Shown: one piece after another, positions 8,234 through 17,538 of the stretch
How the letters are laid out: every line of letters starts with the position of its first letter
Position numbering within the stretch: position 1 is the stretch's first letter
NCBI RefSeq assembly: GCF_006716355.1
Contig: NZ_VFOW01000001.1
Coordinates: 1,488,001-1,552,000 of the forward strand
Length of the DNA stretch: 64,000 nt
From: Stackebrandtia endophytica
GTDB taxonomy: Bacteria > Actinomycetota > Actinomycetes > Mycobacteriales > Micromonosporaceae
Reading direction: 5' to 3'
The notes under the pieces: model-generated
Told to the model about the DNA's origin: nothing
The model's database searches: none
The model's input: only the letters and a program-made list of their open reading frames with translations
Made by a program: the position numbers and the translations under genes

Positions 8234-9507
8234 GACTCCCCCTCCACTCGCATCACGCTGGCGACCCGCCGCACTGCGGGAAGTTTCACCAGATCATCCA
8301 CTGTGGCTGAAAGCTGTGCGTCGGTGGCGGTGTGTGTCACCGCGACCAGCACCGCCTCGTCCCCTCGCCCCGACTGCCGTACCGTCCGCATGCTCACCCG
8401 GTGCGCGGCGAACACCGACGCCACCTCCGCGAGAACACCCGGCTCGTCATCGACGTCGAGGCTGACGTGATAGCGGGTCACCACGTCACCCATACGCTGC
8501 ACCGGAAGATCAGCGTAAGCCGAATCGGTGAGAGCGCTGGCTCCGCCGCGCCGGTTGCGCGCGACCGCGACCAGGTCCCCCAGAACCGCTGAGGCGGTGG
8601 GTGTCCCACCGGCGCCGGCGCCGTAGAACATGAGCTGTCCGGCGGCCTCCGCCTGCACGAACACCGCGTTGTACGCTCCGCCGACCCCGGCCAACGGGTG
8701 TTCGCCGGGGATCATCGCGGGGTGTACTCGCACGCTGATCCCGTTGTCGTCTCGGGAGGCGATGCACAGCAGCTTCACGACACAGCCCATCTTGGCCGCC
8801 GAGGCGACGTCGGAGGCGGTGACCTCGGTGATGCCCTCCCGGTAGACGTCGGCGACAGTGACTCGGGTGTGGAACGCCAGCGACGCCAGGATCGCCGCCT
8901 TCGCGGCGGCGTCGAAGCCCTCGACGTCGGCGGTCGGGTCGGCTTCGGCGTAGCCGAGGTCGCTGGCCTCCTGCAACGACTCGGCGAACCCGGAACCGGT
9001 GTCGGTCATGCGGGACAGGATGTAGTTGGTGGTGCCGTTGACGATGCCCATGACCAGCGAGATCCGGTCACCGTGCAACGACTCGCGCAACGGCCGAAGC
9101 AGCGGGATCGCACCGGCGACGGCGGCCTCGTAGTACAGGTCGGCTCCACCGGCGGCCGCGGCCGCGTGAAGAGCGGCACCGTCCTCCGCCAGCAACGCCT
9201 TGTTGGCGGTGATGACGCTCTTTCCCGCGCGCAACGCGGCGGTTATCCAGGAACGGGCGGGTTCGATCCCACCGACGACCTCGATGACGATGTCGACGTC
9301 GTCCCGCGACACCAGGGCGTCGGCGTCGGCCGTGAACACCTCCGACGAGACGGGCAGGTCACTGCGATCGCGATCGGGGCGACGCACCGCGATCCCGGCG
9401 ATCTCCAGCGGCTCGCCCACCCGGGCGGTCAGGTCGTCGGCCTGGTCGTGCAGCAGTCGCACCACTTCGGACCCGACGGTCCCGCATCCGAGCAGAGCCA
9501 GTTTCAT
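8230..9507 (-). CDS. hom: Homoserine dehydrogenase
   Basis: 425 residues from the ATG at 9507. The N-terminal Rossmann motif is [11 protein letters not shown]; the catalytic part has [11 protein letters not shown] and the stretch [22 protein letters not shown]; a C-terminal ACT domain ([20 protein letters not shown]) is the usual site of threonine feedback. It reduces aspartate semialdehyde to homoserine at the branch to threonine and methionine. Starting at 9507 leaves a 4-nt gap after the lysA stop; an upstream in-frame ATG at 9522 would overlap lysA instead. Neighbours lysA and thrC place it in an aspartate-family operon. Confidence 0.95.
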   Translation of the reverse strand: MKLALLGCGTVGSEVVRLLHDQADDLTARVGEPLEIAGIAVRRPDRDRSDLPVSSEVFTADADALVSRDDVDIVIEVVGGIEPARSWITAALRAGKSVITANKALLAEDGAALHAAAAAGGADLYYEAAVAGAIPLLRPLRESLHGDRISLVMGIVNGTTNYILSRMTDTGSGFAESLQEASDLGYAEADPTADVEGFDAAAKAAILASLAFHTRVTVADVYREGITEVTASDVASAAKMGCVVKLLCIASRDDNGISVRVHPAMIPGEHPLAGVGGAYNAVFVQAEAAGQLMFYGAGAGGTPTASAVLGDLVAVARNRRGGASALTDSAYADLPVQRMGDVVTRYHVSLDVDDEPGVLAEVASVFAAHRVSMRTVRQSGRGDEAVLVAVTHTATDAQLSATVDDLVKLPAVRRVASVMRVEGES

Positions 9508-9511
9508 TGCG

Positions 9512-10912
9512 CTATCCCACATCCAGTCGCAGCAGGTCCGCCACGGTCTCGCGTCGGACGATGACTCGGGCGGCTCCGTCGGCGACCGCGATCACCGGCG
9601 GCCGGGGCACGTGGTTGTAGTTACTGGCCATGCTTCGGCAGTACGCGCCGGTACCGGGTACCGCGATCAGGTCACCCGCGGTGACATCGGAGGGCAGGAA
9701 CTCGTCCTTGACCACGATGTCACCGGATTCGCAGTGTTTGCCGACGACCCGCGCCAACACCGGGGGCGCCTCCGACAGGCGCGACGCCAGGGTCGCCGAG
9801 TAGGACGCGTCGTACAGCGCGGTGCGCAGGTTGTCGCTCATTCCCCCGTCGACGCTGACGTAGGAGCGGATCCGGCCGCCGTCCAGATCCACCGGTTTGA
9901 CAGTACCGACCCGGTACAGCGTGAAGGTGGAGGGGCCGCAGATGGCACGTCCGGGTTCGACCGAGATGGCGGGCATCTCGATGCCCAGGGCGGCGCATTC
10001 GTGGTCGATGATCTTGCGCAGGGCGTCGGCCAGCTCACTGGGCGATCGCGGATCGTCCTGTGTGGTGTAAGCCATGCCGAATCCGCCGCCCAGACACAGT
10101 TGTGGCAGCTCGACGTCGTAATCGTTCTGGATGCTGTGGTGCAGTCCGATGACCCGACGCGCGGCGACCTCGAAGGCTCCGGTGTCGAAGATCTGCGAAC
10201 CGATGTGGGAGTGCAGGCCGTTCAACCGCAATACGCCGTCGGCGACGATACGTCCCGCCGCCTCCGCCGCCGCCGTCAGCGACAGACCGAACTTCTGATC
10301 CTCGTGCGCGGTGGCGATGTACTCGTGGGTGTGCGCCTCCACACCCGCCTTGACCCGCAGCAGGACGGCGGGAGAGACGTCGAGACGTCGAGCCAGGTCG
10401 GTCAGTCGGTCGATCTCGTCGTAGGAGTCGAGCACGATCCGACCGACGCCGGCCTCCAGCGCGGCCAGCAGTTCACCGGGCGACTTGTTGTTGCCGTGGA
10501 AGGTCAGCCGGTCGGCGGGGAAATCCGCCGCCAACGCGACCGCCAACTCGCCCTCGGTGCAGATGTCCAGGTTGACCCCGGCCTCGGCCACCCACCGCGC
10601 GACGGCCTTACACAGGAAAGCCTTGCCCGCGTAGTAGACCGCACCGGTGTCGAACACTGCGGCGAACGCGTCGCGGAACTCGGCCAATCGGTGCTTGAAA
10701 TCGGCTTCGTCCAGAAGGTACGCGGGAGTGCCGTACTCCTGCGCCAGCTGTTCGACCGACACTCCACCGATGGTGAGCCGACCGTCATCACCACGTTGGA
10801 CGGTCTGCGCCCACAGCTGCGGCAGCAGATCGTTGACGTCGGTGGGAGGCCGCAGCCATGATGGACTGTGGCCGTAGTCTCCGTGCAGGACACCGGCTTC
10901 GTGGGAACGCAT
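9512..10912 (-). CDS. lysA: Diaminopimelate decarboxylase
   Basis: 466 residues from the ATG at 10912, preceded by GGAGAAG. It has the Orn/DAP/Arg decarboxylase group IV fold: the PLP lysine is in [13 protein letters not shown], then HSHIGSQIF, the glycine loop LGGGFGMAY, the [10 protein letters not shown] motif, and the substrate-side CESGD in the C-terminal barrel. It decarboxylates meso-diaminopimelate to lysine. The start lies exactly where argS would be expected to stop. As sequenced, argS instead continues through the first 408 nt of lysA in another frame. Confidence 0.95.
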   Translation of the reverse strand: MRSHEAGVLHGDYGHSPSWLRPPTDVNDLLPQLWAQTVQRGDDGRLTIGGVSVEQLAQEYGTPAYLLDEADFKHRLAEFRDAFAAVFDTGAVYYAGKAFLCKAVARWVAEAGVNLDICTEGELAVALAADFPADRLTFHGNNKSPGELLAALEAGVGRIVLDSYDEIDRLTDLARRLDVSPAVLLRVKAGVEAHTHEYIATAHEDQKFGLSLTAAAEAAGRIVADGVLRLNGLHSHIGSQIFDTGAFEVAARRVIGLHHSIQNDYDVELPQLCLGGGFGMAYTTQDDPRSPSELADALRKIIDHECAALGIEMPAISVEPGRAICGPSTFTLYRVGTVKPVDLDGGRIRSYVSVDGGMSDNLRTALYDASYSATLASRLSEAPPVLARVVGKHCESGDIVVKDEFLPSDVTAGDLIAVPGTGAYCRSMASNYNHVPRPPVIAVADGAARVIVRRETVADLLRLDVG

Positions 10913-12573
10913 AACATCTTCTCCGGCGCCGAGACACCCAGCAGTGCCAGCGAGTTGGCCAGCCCGATCCGGGTGGCCTCCACAAGCCACAGTCGCGCCG
11001 CGCCGACGTCGGAGAGTTCCTCGTCTCCGCGCGGCAGAACCCGACACGCCTCATAGAACCGGTGATAACTTCCCGCGAGATCCTCGGCATAGCGGGCGAT
11101 ACGGTGCGGCTCACGAAGCTCGGCGGCCGTCGCCACGACGGCCGGCAGCTGCGCCAACTGCTTGAGCAAGTCGGTCTCGCGGGGGTGGGACAGCAGCGCC
11201 GGGTCGTACCCGGTTCCCTTGTCCAGGTTCAATTCGGCGGCGTTGCGAAGCAGCGATGCGATCCGGGAGTGCGCGTACTGGACATAGTAGACCGGGTTGT
11301 CGTTTCCGGCCTTGGCCCACAGGTTCAGGTCGAGGTCGATGGTGGAGTCACTCGAGTAACGGGCCAGCGCGTACCGTCCCGCGTCGGCGCCGATCGCCTC
11401 CACCAGGTCGTCGAGGGTCACGAAGTTTCCGGCACGTTTGCTCATCTTGACCGGTTGGCCGTCGCGGATCAGGTTGACCATCTGTCCGATGAGGATCTCA
11501 AGGTTGACCGTCGGGTCGTCCCCGAAACACGCGGCCATGGCCTTCATCCGCCCGATGTAGCCGTGGTGGTCGGCACCCAGCATGATGACGACCTTGTCGA
11601 AGCCGCGCTTACGCTTGTCCAGGTAGTAGGCACAGTCGGCGGCGAAGTAGGTCCACTGCCCGTCGCTCTTGCGCAGCACCCGGTCCTTGTCGTCGCCGAA
11701 GTCGGTGGTGCGCAGCCAGGTCGCCCCGTCGGCCTCGAAGATCCGGCCCTGCTCACGCAACCGGTTCAGCGCCGACTCCAGTTCGCCCCGGTCGTGCAGG
11801 TCCTTCTCGTTGAAGTAGACGTCGAACCGCACTCCGAAGCGGGACAACGAATCCCGGATCTCGGCGAACATCAGGCCGATTCCCTCGGTGCGGAACACCT
11901 CGGCGGCGTCGGGAGAGTCCAGGACGTCCGGATGAGCTGCCGACACCTGGTGCGCCAGATCGGTGATGTATCCACCGACGTAACCGTCCTCAGGGGTCGG
12001 CTCGCCCTTGGCTGCGGCCAGCAACGACCCGGTGAAGTGGTCGATCTGAACACCGGCGTCGTTGAAGTAGTACTCGGTGCCCACCTGGGCGCCCGACGCG
12101 CGCAACACCCGGGCCAACGCATCGCCCACGGCGGCCCACCGGACCGAACCGATGTGCACCGGCCCCACCGGGTTCGCCGAAACGAACTCCAGGTTCAGAT
12201 GTTGGCCGATCAGTGAATCATTGTTCCCGTATTCGGTCCCGGCGGCCACGATCTGGCCGGCGAGGACACCGGTGGCGTCGGCGGCCAGCCGAATGTTCAG
12301 GAAACCCGGTCCGGCGATCTCGACCTCCGACACCCCGTCAACCTCGCGCAGCCGCGCCGCGATCAACTCGGCCAGGTCACGCGGAGCACGCGAGACCCGT
12401 TTGGCGACTTGGAGGGACAGGTTGGAGGCGTAGTCCCCGTGTTCGGGGTTCCTGGGTCGCTCCACACTCGTCGACTCGGGCAGCACACCGGTGTCGAGTC
12501 CGGCCTGCTCAAAGGCCGCGGTGGCGGCGGTCAGCACCTTCTGGGCGAGAGTCTCTGGAGTCACGCACGCCAT
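10504..12573 (-). CDS. argS: Arginyl-tRNA synthetase with an anomalous C-terminal read-through into lysA
   Basis: From the ATG at 12573 the frame encodes 689 residues, of which the first 553 are a normal class I ArgS: Add-1/N-terminal domain, the HIGH-type motif in [11 protein letters not shown], the KMSK loop in [15 protein letters not shown], and the anticodon-binding DALR domain ending [17 protein letters not shown]. ArgS normally stops at about this point. Here the next codon is TTA (12 o'clock of the lysA start: positions 10912-10914), and translation runs on for 136 residues (Cys/Arg/Ser/Thr-rich, low-quality composition) in a second frame of lysA. A single base change at 10913 would create the overlapping TGATG or TAATG junction expected for coupling. 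A real stop loss or a sequencing error are both possible. Confidence 0.9.
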   Translation of the reverse strand: MACVTPETLAQKVLTAATAAFEQAGLDTGVLPESTSVERPRNPEHGDYASNLSLQVAKRVSRAPRDLAELIAARLREVDGVSEVEIAGPGFLNIRLAADATGVLAGQIVAAGTEYGNNDSLIGQHLNLEFVSANPVGPVHIGSVRWAAVGDALARVLRASGAQVGTEYYFNDAGVQIDHFTGSLLAAAKGEPTPEDGYVGGYITDLAHQVSAAHPDVLDSPDAAEVFRTEGIGLMFAEIRDSLSRFGVRFDVYFNEKDLHDRGELESALNRLREQGRIFEADGATWLRTTDFGDDKDRVLRKSDGQWTYFAADCAYYLDKRKRGFDKVVIMLGADHHGYIGRMKAMAACFGDDPTVNLEILIGQMVNLIRDGQPVKMSKRAGNFVTLDDLVEAIGADAGRYALARYSSDSTIDLDLNLWAKAGNDNPVYYVQYAHSRIASLLRNAAELNLDKGTGYDPALLSHPRETDLLKQLAQLPAVVATAAELREPHRIARYAEDLAGSYHRFYEACRVLPRGDEELSDVGAARLWLVEATRIGLANSLALLGVSAPEKMLCVPTKPVSCTETTATVHHGCGLPPTSTICCRSCGRRPSNVVMTVGSPSVECRSNSWRRSTALPRTFWTKPISSTDWPSSATRSPQCSTPVRSTTRARLSCVRPSRGGWPRPGSTWTSAPRASWRSRWRRISPPTG

Positions 12574-12757
12574 CGTAACCGGCCGCGTGCCAGGCGAAAT
12601 TCGGATGACCGACTGGTCCATCAGGCGGGACACCGGCTGTCGCCACAAAGTGACCCACACCGCATATCCTTGTCGGGGACGAGAACCGGCTCCGGTCCCC
12701 CCACCGGAAGTCGGCACACCCGCCGTATCCCCTCTCGGCGAGGAGCCTTGGATCACC

Positions 12758-13228
12758 ATGACCTATCGGCCAGACCACCACCAGCATGAGCAACCACACC
12801 CACCTCACCCGGATCAGCCGCGTTTCGGCAGGGGCGCCCGCCCCTGGGAGCATCCGCCGCCGGACGACCATCCCGACGAATCGCTCCCCCACCGTCACGA
12901 TCAGCGCCCCGCCGACAACACCGCCTGGCGTCCACCGCCCGGTAGGGCCCGTCAGCTGGCCGATCAGGCGCCCGGCTACGGCGGACCGTCGGCGTCCACG
13001 CCACCGCGAGGAGTACCGGCCATGCGTGAGAATCTGTTCGCACCGCCGCCGGATTCTCCACCGGAACCGGCTGGGCCCGCACCTCGTGCGCCCGTTCGCG
13101 CCGAAGGTGACGCGTCCTTCGTTTCGGTGCCGCGGGTGATCGCCACGGTCGGCATTCTGATCGCCATCATGGGACTGGTGTTCGTCCTGGTGTGGGCACT
13201 GGAGCTGACCGGCACACCGACCAGGTGA
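12758..13228 (+). CDS. Proline/histidine-rich protein with one C-terminal membrane helix
   Basis: 156 residues from the ATG at 12758 with GAGGAG about ten bases upstream. The N-terminal two thirds are disordered and rich in His, Pro, Asp and Arg ([15 protein letters not shown]). One transmembrane helix follows near the C-terminus ([24 protein letters not shown]), leaving only a few residues outside. No catalytic motif is seen. The gene is divergent from argS and monocistronic. The topology suggests a cytoplasmic disordered region tethered to the membrane; the function is unknown. Confidence 0.65.
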   Translation: MTYRPDHHQHEQPHPPHPDQPRFGRGARPWEHPPPDDHPDESLPHRHDQRPADNTAWRPPPGRARQLADQAPGYGGPSASTPPRGVPAMRENLFAPPPDSPPEPAGPAPRAPVRAEGDASFVSVPRVIATVGILIAIMGLVFVLVWALELTGTPTR

Positions 13229-13608
13229 GTCCGGCGTCGGGCGCAATCGTTGTGCCGCAGCGCATGTGCGCCCGGTGTGTAAAGCTCCAAGTCGTCAGGA
13301 CTCGAAGCTATCAGAGCGGTCGGATCGGTGAGGCGCCCCCGAACCGACCGCCCGACAGACAGCGGCCCCAGGGGTGCCCCGGTTGCCGTACCCGGACAAG
13401 GCTGCGTAGCAGATTATTAGGTGTAGCCCTAAGAGGTTGTCTTTGGAACTCGTTCGTTGTGAGCGGTACCAGGCGAGTGGCATTCGCGAGGCGGAGGGAT
13501 TCAGCGCATACCGGAGCTTCTAACGACTGTGTATGCACGGCCTCCGACAACACCGTGAGACGCCCGTCTGGACGTCGTGCAACAGAACAGCAGGTTAAAG
13601 ACAGCCTC
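13229..13608. other. Intergenic region, nothing recognised
   Basis: 380 nt between the membrane protein and the APH-fold gene. A plus-strand frame (13192-13710) overlaps both neighbours and has no recognisable protein. The middle (around 13405-13470) is less GC-rich and could be a worn-out remnant of something mobile, but no inverted ends or transposase motif can be supported. Confidence 0.35.
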
Positions 13609-14508
13609 TCAGAGCCCGGCAAGCACGGACAGCCGGATCGCCTCGTCCTCGGACAGCGACCGTATCGGCTCGCCGGTCACCACCTGCCGCTTGGACTTCC
13701 ACCCCCGTAGCCACAGGTTGGTCGCCCAGCTTGCTTCAAGCTCATCACGTTCGAACCGCCGGTCGGTCACTTCCTGGTACGCCGAGAGGAATGCATCCGA
13801 CTCCTCGACGGACGGGGCCACGTAGGCCGCGGCGATACCCACGATCACCGCCTCCGTCTCCACTATTGCGCTGTCCCAGTCGTACGCGACGTGAAGCGTT
13901 TCACCACGCCAGCGGAAGTTCTCCCGGAACCAGTCGCCGTGGCCGATGACCTTCGGCGCCTGCCAACTAGCGATCCGTTCGCGCGCAGCACGGCCGGTCC
14001 GTTCCAGCCAGTCCGGACCCGCCACCGAGTGAAAGGGCCGCTCGACGTCCTCGGCAGTCGCCCACACCCCCGGCTCGTCATGATCCCAGCGGTTCCACGA
14101 CGGCTTCGGTTGGAGGTCAACACCGGCGGCCAACGGACGGGCGGTGCGCACGAGCGCTGCGAGAGCCGACACGAACGGCCACGGAGCCCGCCCCGAAGAC
14201 GGGAGCTCATCCCCGCCCTCGACCAGCGCTTCGACGCTGACAGTCCACTTCCCAAGCGGAGTGGGCGCGAGAATCGGCTCAGGAGCCGGATACCCGGAAG
14301 CGTGCAGCAGACTTTGTACGGCGAAGCAGCCTTCGAGGCGGGCAGCAGGTTTCCGAACCTTGATGACGACCTCCCTGCCGTCGGCGAGCACGGCACCGAT
14401 CACGACCGAAAGCCGACCACCCCGGAAGCGCTCGGTCACAATCCTCGATCCGAGGTGGTGCGAACACCACTGGTCGAGCTGGTCGGCATCAATACGAGGG
14501 AGGTCCAT
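13609..14508 (-). CDS. APH-fold phosphotransferase family protein
   Basis: 299 residues with the aminoglycoside phosphotransferase/choline kinase fold. The catalytic loop is VIGHGDWFRENF (Asp in HGDW as base), the metal-binding Asp is in VAYDWDSAI, and the N-terminal lobe has a lysine in REVVIKVRKP. Such enzymes phosphorylate small molecules including antibiotics, but many genomic copies are uncharacterised and resistance should not be assumed. It stands alone between two intergenic stretches. No Shine-Dalgarno sequence is obvious before the ATG. Confidence 0.8.
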   Translation of the reverse strand: MDLPRIDADQLDQWCSHHLGSRIVTERFRGGRLSVVIGAVLADGREVVIKVRKPAARLEGCFAVQSLLHASGYPAPEPILAPTPLGKWTVSVEALVEGGDELPSSGRAPWPFVSALAALVRTARPLAAGVDLQPKPSWNRWDHDEPGVWATAEDVERPFHSVAGPDWLERTGRAARERIASWQAPKVIGHGDWFRENFRWRGETLHVAYDWDSAIVETEAVIVGIAAAYVAPSVEESDAFLSAYQEVTDRRFERDELEASWATNLWLRGWKSKRQVVTGEPIRSLSEDEAIRLSVLAGL

Positions 14509-14714
14509 TGGGCAGACCCTACAGATCGACGTTGAAGGCCCTCCTCATTCACACCAGGCCCAGAGAGCAAGACTGCTTCGCGGGGCAGGGAGATTTGCAC
14601 CCTGGCAAGGCGGAGGCGGAGCTAGTACGAACTGTTGGCTCTGTTTCCGCGCTTCGCGTGCGACAACGACAACGCCGCCAGGGTCCAAATAAACCCGCCC
14701 CGCGAACCAGTCTT

Positions 14715-15356
14715 TCAGCCGACGATGTTGTTTTCCCAAGCCCAGGCGGCGATTTCGACGCGGTTGCGGACGCCGATCTTGGCGCGCACCGATTCCAGGT
14801 GGGTCTTGATGGTGGAGACCGACAGGAACAGGTCGGCGGCGATCTCGGAGTTGGTGCGGCCGCGTGCGACGCGTTCGACGACGTCGAGTTCGCGTTCGCT
14901 CAGCGGATTGACTCGGGGCGCAGCCGGTGGCTTGGAGAGGTGTCGCAGCAGGCGAACCGTGATGGAGGGCGAGACGAGTGCCTCGCCGCCGGCGGCGGCA
15001 CGCACCGCTTCGATCAGTAGTGCCGGTCCCGCGTCTTTGAGGAGAAATCCGCTGGCCCCGGCACGCAGCGCGCTGTAGACGTATTCGTCCATGTCGAAGG
15101 TGGTGACGATGACGACGCGCAGCGGATCGGCCACCGCCGGACCCGACAGCAGCATCGCCGCCTGGAGTCCATCCTGTTTGGGCATTCGTATGTCGAGCAG
15201 GCACACGTCGGGGCGCAGTTTTCTGGCCAGTTCGACGGCTTCGACACCGTCGGCGGCCTCGGCGACGACTTCGATGTCGGTTTGGGCGTCCAGGATCATG
15301 CGAAAGCCGGTTCGCACCATCTGCTGGTCGTCGGCGATCAAGACCCGGATGGTCAT
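14715..15356 (-). CDS. NarL/LuxR-family response regulator
   Basis: 213 residues. The receiver domain (1-120) has the acidic pair in LIADDQQ, the phospho-acceptor Asp in VCLLDIRMPKQDG near residue 53, and the lysine in GFLLKDAG. The LuxR-type helix-turn-helix follows (NPLSERELDVVERVARGRTNSEIAADLFLSVSTIKTHL). The start overlaps the kinase stop by 4 nt. It probably regulates the divergent ABC/FtsX operon at 16.7-19.5 kb, as two-component systems beside FtsX-type transporters often do. That target is an inference from position. Confidence 0.92.
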   Translation of the reverse strand: MTIRVLIADDQQMVRTGFRMILDAQTDIEVVAEAADGVEAVELARKLRPDVCLLDIRMPKQDGLQAAMLLSGPAVADPLRVVIVTTFDMDEYVYSALRAGASGFLLKDAGPALLIEAVRAAAGGEALVSPSITVRLLRHLSKPPAAPRVNPLSERELDVVERVARGRTNSEIAADLFLSVSTIKTHLESVRAKIGVRNRVEIAAWAWENNIVG

Positions 15357-16582
15357 GTGCTCTCCATTGTCTTCGGTGGCCGCCGACGAATGCCCGCGGC
15401 CGATTCCCAGCGTCCGTCCGGTCCGGTCGTCGGCACGCGGCCAATCACCTCCCAGCCACCTTCGGGCCGGGGACCTGCGGTGAGCGAACCTCCCAGCGCG
15501 GTGAGGCGTTCGCTCAGTCCCGCCAGACCGTACCCGCCGCCGAGACTGGCCAGGCGGCTGCGGTGCCCGCCGGGTTGTCCGTCGTCGCGGATGGCGATCT
15601 CGACGCTGTCGGCACCGCCGGAGACCACCACCGACACCGTGGCCACGTGGTGGGAGTGTTTGCGGATGTTGGTCAGGGCCTCTTGAGCTACCCGGTACAG
15701 GGTCGCCGAGATCTCAGGTGGCGTGGTGGCTGCCGAGAACTCCGGTGACAGGTACAGCGACGCGTACACCTCGCCCACGTTGAACCGTTCGACCAGGGTC
15801 CGCAGCTGATCGAGGTCGCCGAGTGGGCGGGATCCTCCCCCGGCGTCGTCGTCGCGCAGGATGCCGACGAGTCGACGCATCGACGCCAGGGCCTCGACGC
15901 CGGCTTTCTCGATCGCGGCGAAGGACTCGGTGACCTTGGCGTGATCGGTGGCCGGAATGTACTGGGCGGCTTGCGCCTGCACCACGATCCCGGTGACGTG
16001 GTGTGCCACGAAGTCGTGCAGGTCGCGGGCCAGTTCGATGCGCTCGGATCGCTGCACGTTGGCCAGGGCACGCTGCCGCCGCACGTCGATGCTGCGCAGG
16101 TACAGGCCCCAGACCACGGCGACCGCCAGGCCGAACATGATCACGATCTCGCTGAACAGCATTCCCGCCAGGGAGGAGGTGACCCCCAGACGCAACGGCA
16201 GCAACAGCAGTGCCGCGATCAACAGTCCGACGGCGGTTCGGCCCAACCGCGCACTCCACAACCGAATGGTCCACAGCGTCAAGATGAGCAGTGCCCCGGA
16301 TTCGGCCAGCCACATCGCCGGGGTCGGTGGCACGTCGAGGGAACCGGTGAACAACGTCGTCAAAAGGGACACCGCCGCGACCGGTATCGCCGCCCACGGC
16401 AGCCGACTGTCGCCGATGAGGATCAACCCGATCGCGAGCAGCCCCGGGATGAGGGTGGCGACGGTGTCGCCCACGAATCCGCCGGCCAGCAGTGACAGGA
16501 ACGCGAACATCATCAGCACTGCGGCCAGCGAGAGTCGGATGAGGAACCGCCCGATGCGATGGATCTGGTCGCTGGTGAACAC
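15353..16582 (-). CDS. HisKA_3 sensor histidine kinase
   Basis: 409 residues from a GTG start. The N-terminus holds about six membrane helices (residues 10-175) with only short loops, so the signal is likely sensed in the membrane. The dimerisation box is ELARDLHDFVAHHVTGIVVQAQ with the phospho-acceptor histidine in DLHD. The C-terminal HATPase has an N-box in LTNIRKHSHH and a G-box in GGGYGLAGLSERL. The topology resembles intramembrane-sensing kinases such as DesK/LiaS. It is coupled to the response regulator by a 4-nt overlap and divergent from a transporter operon 113 nt away. Confidence 0.92.
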   Translation of the reverse strand: MFTSDQIHRIGRFLIRLSLAAVLMMFAFLSLLAGGFVGDTVATLIPGLLAIGLILIGDSRLPWAAIPVAAVSLLTTLFTGSLDVPPTPAMWLAESGALLILTLWTIRLWSARLGRTAVGLLIAALLLLPLRLGVTSSLAGMLFSEIVIMFGLAVAVVWGLYLRSIDVRRQRALANVQRSERIELARDLHDFVAHHVTGIVVQAQAAQYIPATDHAKVTESFAAIEKAGVEALASMRRLVGILRDDDAGGGSRPLGDLDQLRTLVERFNVGEVYASLYLSPEFSAATTPPEISATLYRVAQEALTNIRKHSHHVATVSVVVSGGADSVEIAIRDDGQPGGHRSRLASLGGGYGLAGLSERLTALGGSLTAGPRPEGGWEVIGRVPTTGPDGRWESAAGIRRRPPKTMEST

Positions 16583-16695
16583 CTCGCCAAGGTACGTGGC
16601 CGATGGGCGGCATCGGCCGATTGACCGATGTCGGTGGTGAACAACCCGTCGCCGAGCCGAGGCGGGGAACCCTCGTCGGCGGCGACAGTGAAGGC

Positions 16696-16830
16696 ATGAA
16701 TGTCATCACCACCGTATTGACCGTTGTCGGGGTCGTCATCGGCGCCGGATTCCTGCTGGGCGGCGGGGTCCTGTTGCCGCTGTGGGAGCAGTTGGAGACC
16801 CGTGGCGAGCGGAACGGAGCCGACAAGTGA
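16696..16830 (+). CDS. Small single-span membrane protein, first gene of the ABC/FtsX operon
   Basis: 44 residues. The sequence is one long hydrophobic helix (VITTVLTVVGVVIGAGFLLGG, in part) followed by LLPLWEQLETRGERNGADK. Its TGA overlaps the GTG start of the ATPase gene (GTGA), the classic arrangement for translational coupling, which is the main reason to believe it. The AAGG before the ATG is too close to be ideal, so the exact start is uncertain. It may be an accessory subunit of the transporter or a link to the adjacent histidine kinase. Confidence 0.5.
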   Translation: MNVITTVLTVVGVVIGAGFLLGGGVLLPLWEQLETRGERNGADK

Positions 16831-17537
16831 CCGAGGAAGTGTTGAACGGCCGTGGGCTCGTGAAGAACTTCAGCTCCACGACGGCGCTGGCCGGGGTCGA
16901 TTTCAGCGTCAACCGTGGCGAGACCGTCGCCATCATGGGCCCGAGTGGGTCGGGCAAGTCAACGCTGTTGCATTGTCTGGCCGGGATCATGCGCCCCGAC
17001 TCCGGTGAGGTGAGTCTGATGGGTCAGCGCATCGACAGCCTGTCGGAGTCGCAACGCAGTAGGTTGCGGCGCACCAGATTCGGTTTCCTGTTCCAGTTCG
17101 GACAGTTGCTGCCGGAACTGTCCGCCGAGGAGAACGTGGCCCTGCCGATGTTGTTGGACGGCACGGACAAGTCCGGAGCGTTGCAGGCCGCGCGAGCCTG
17201 GTTCGGCTCACTGGGACTGACCGGGTTGGAGAAGCGACGCCCCGGGGAACTGTCGGGTGGCCAGGCTCAACGGGTCGCGCTGGCCAGGGCCCTGGTGACC
17301 GGACCCATCGTCCTGTTCGCCGACGAACCCACCGGCGCGTTGGATCAGGCCAGCGGCGCCGAGACGATGCAGACCCTGATCAAAGCCACCAAGGGACAGG
17401 GCTCCAGCCTGATCCTCGTCACACACGACGCCGACATCGCCGCCTACTGCGACCGGGTCGTGGAGGTTCGCGACGGCAAACTCACCAGCCTCACGGCCGC
17501 TTCGGCACCCGCCACCGCGCAACCGGGAGCGTGGTGA
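16827..17537 (+). CDS. MacB/LolD-type ABC transporter ATPase
   Basis: 236 residues from a GTG coupled to the small membrane protein. Walker A is GPSGSGKST, the Q-loop is in FGFLFQFGQLLPELSAEENV, the signature is LSGGQAQRVALARALV, Walker B is IVLFADEPTGALD and the switch histidine is in LILVTHD. The LolD/FtsE-like Q-loop region and EPTGALDQ are typical of partners of FtsX-like permeases. It powers the permease that follows after 1 nt. The cargo may be a lipid, lipoprotein or antimicrobial peptide. Confidence 0.92.
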   Translation: MTEEVLNGRGLVKNFSSTTALAGVDFSVNRGETVAIMGPSGSGKSTLLHCLAGIMRPDSGEVSLMGQRIDSLSESQRSRLRRTRFGFLFQFGQLLPELSAEENVALPMLLDGTDKSGALQAARAWFGSLGLTGLEKRRPGELSGGQAQRVALARALVTGPIVLFADEPTGALDQASGAETMQTLIKATKGQGSSLILVTHDADIAAYCDRVVEVRDGKLTSLTAASAPATAQPGAW

Positions 17538-17538
17538 C

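Noticed and set aside
10913-11047. Longer lysA beginning at 11047
   Set aside because: The extra 45 residues are a shadow frame of argS; the ATG at 10912 has GGAGAAG and matches family length.
13400-13560. Insertion-sequence remnant
   Set aside because: Composition is unusual but there are no terminal inverted repeats, target duplication or transposase motifs I can support.
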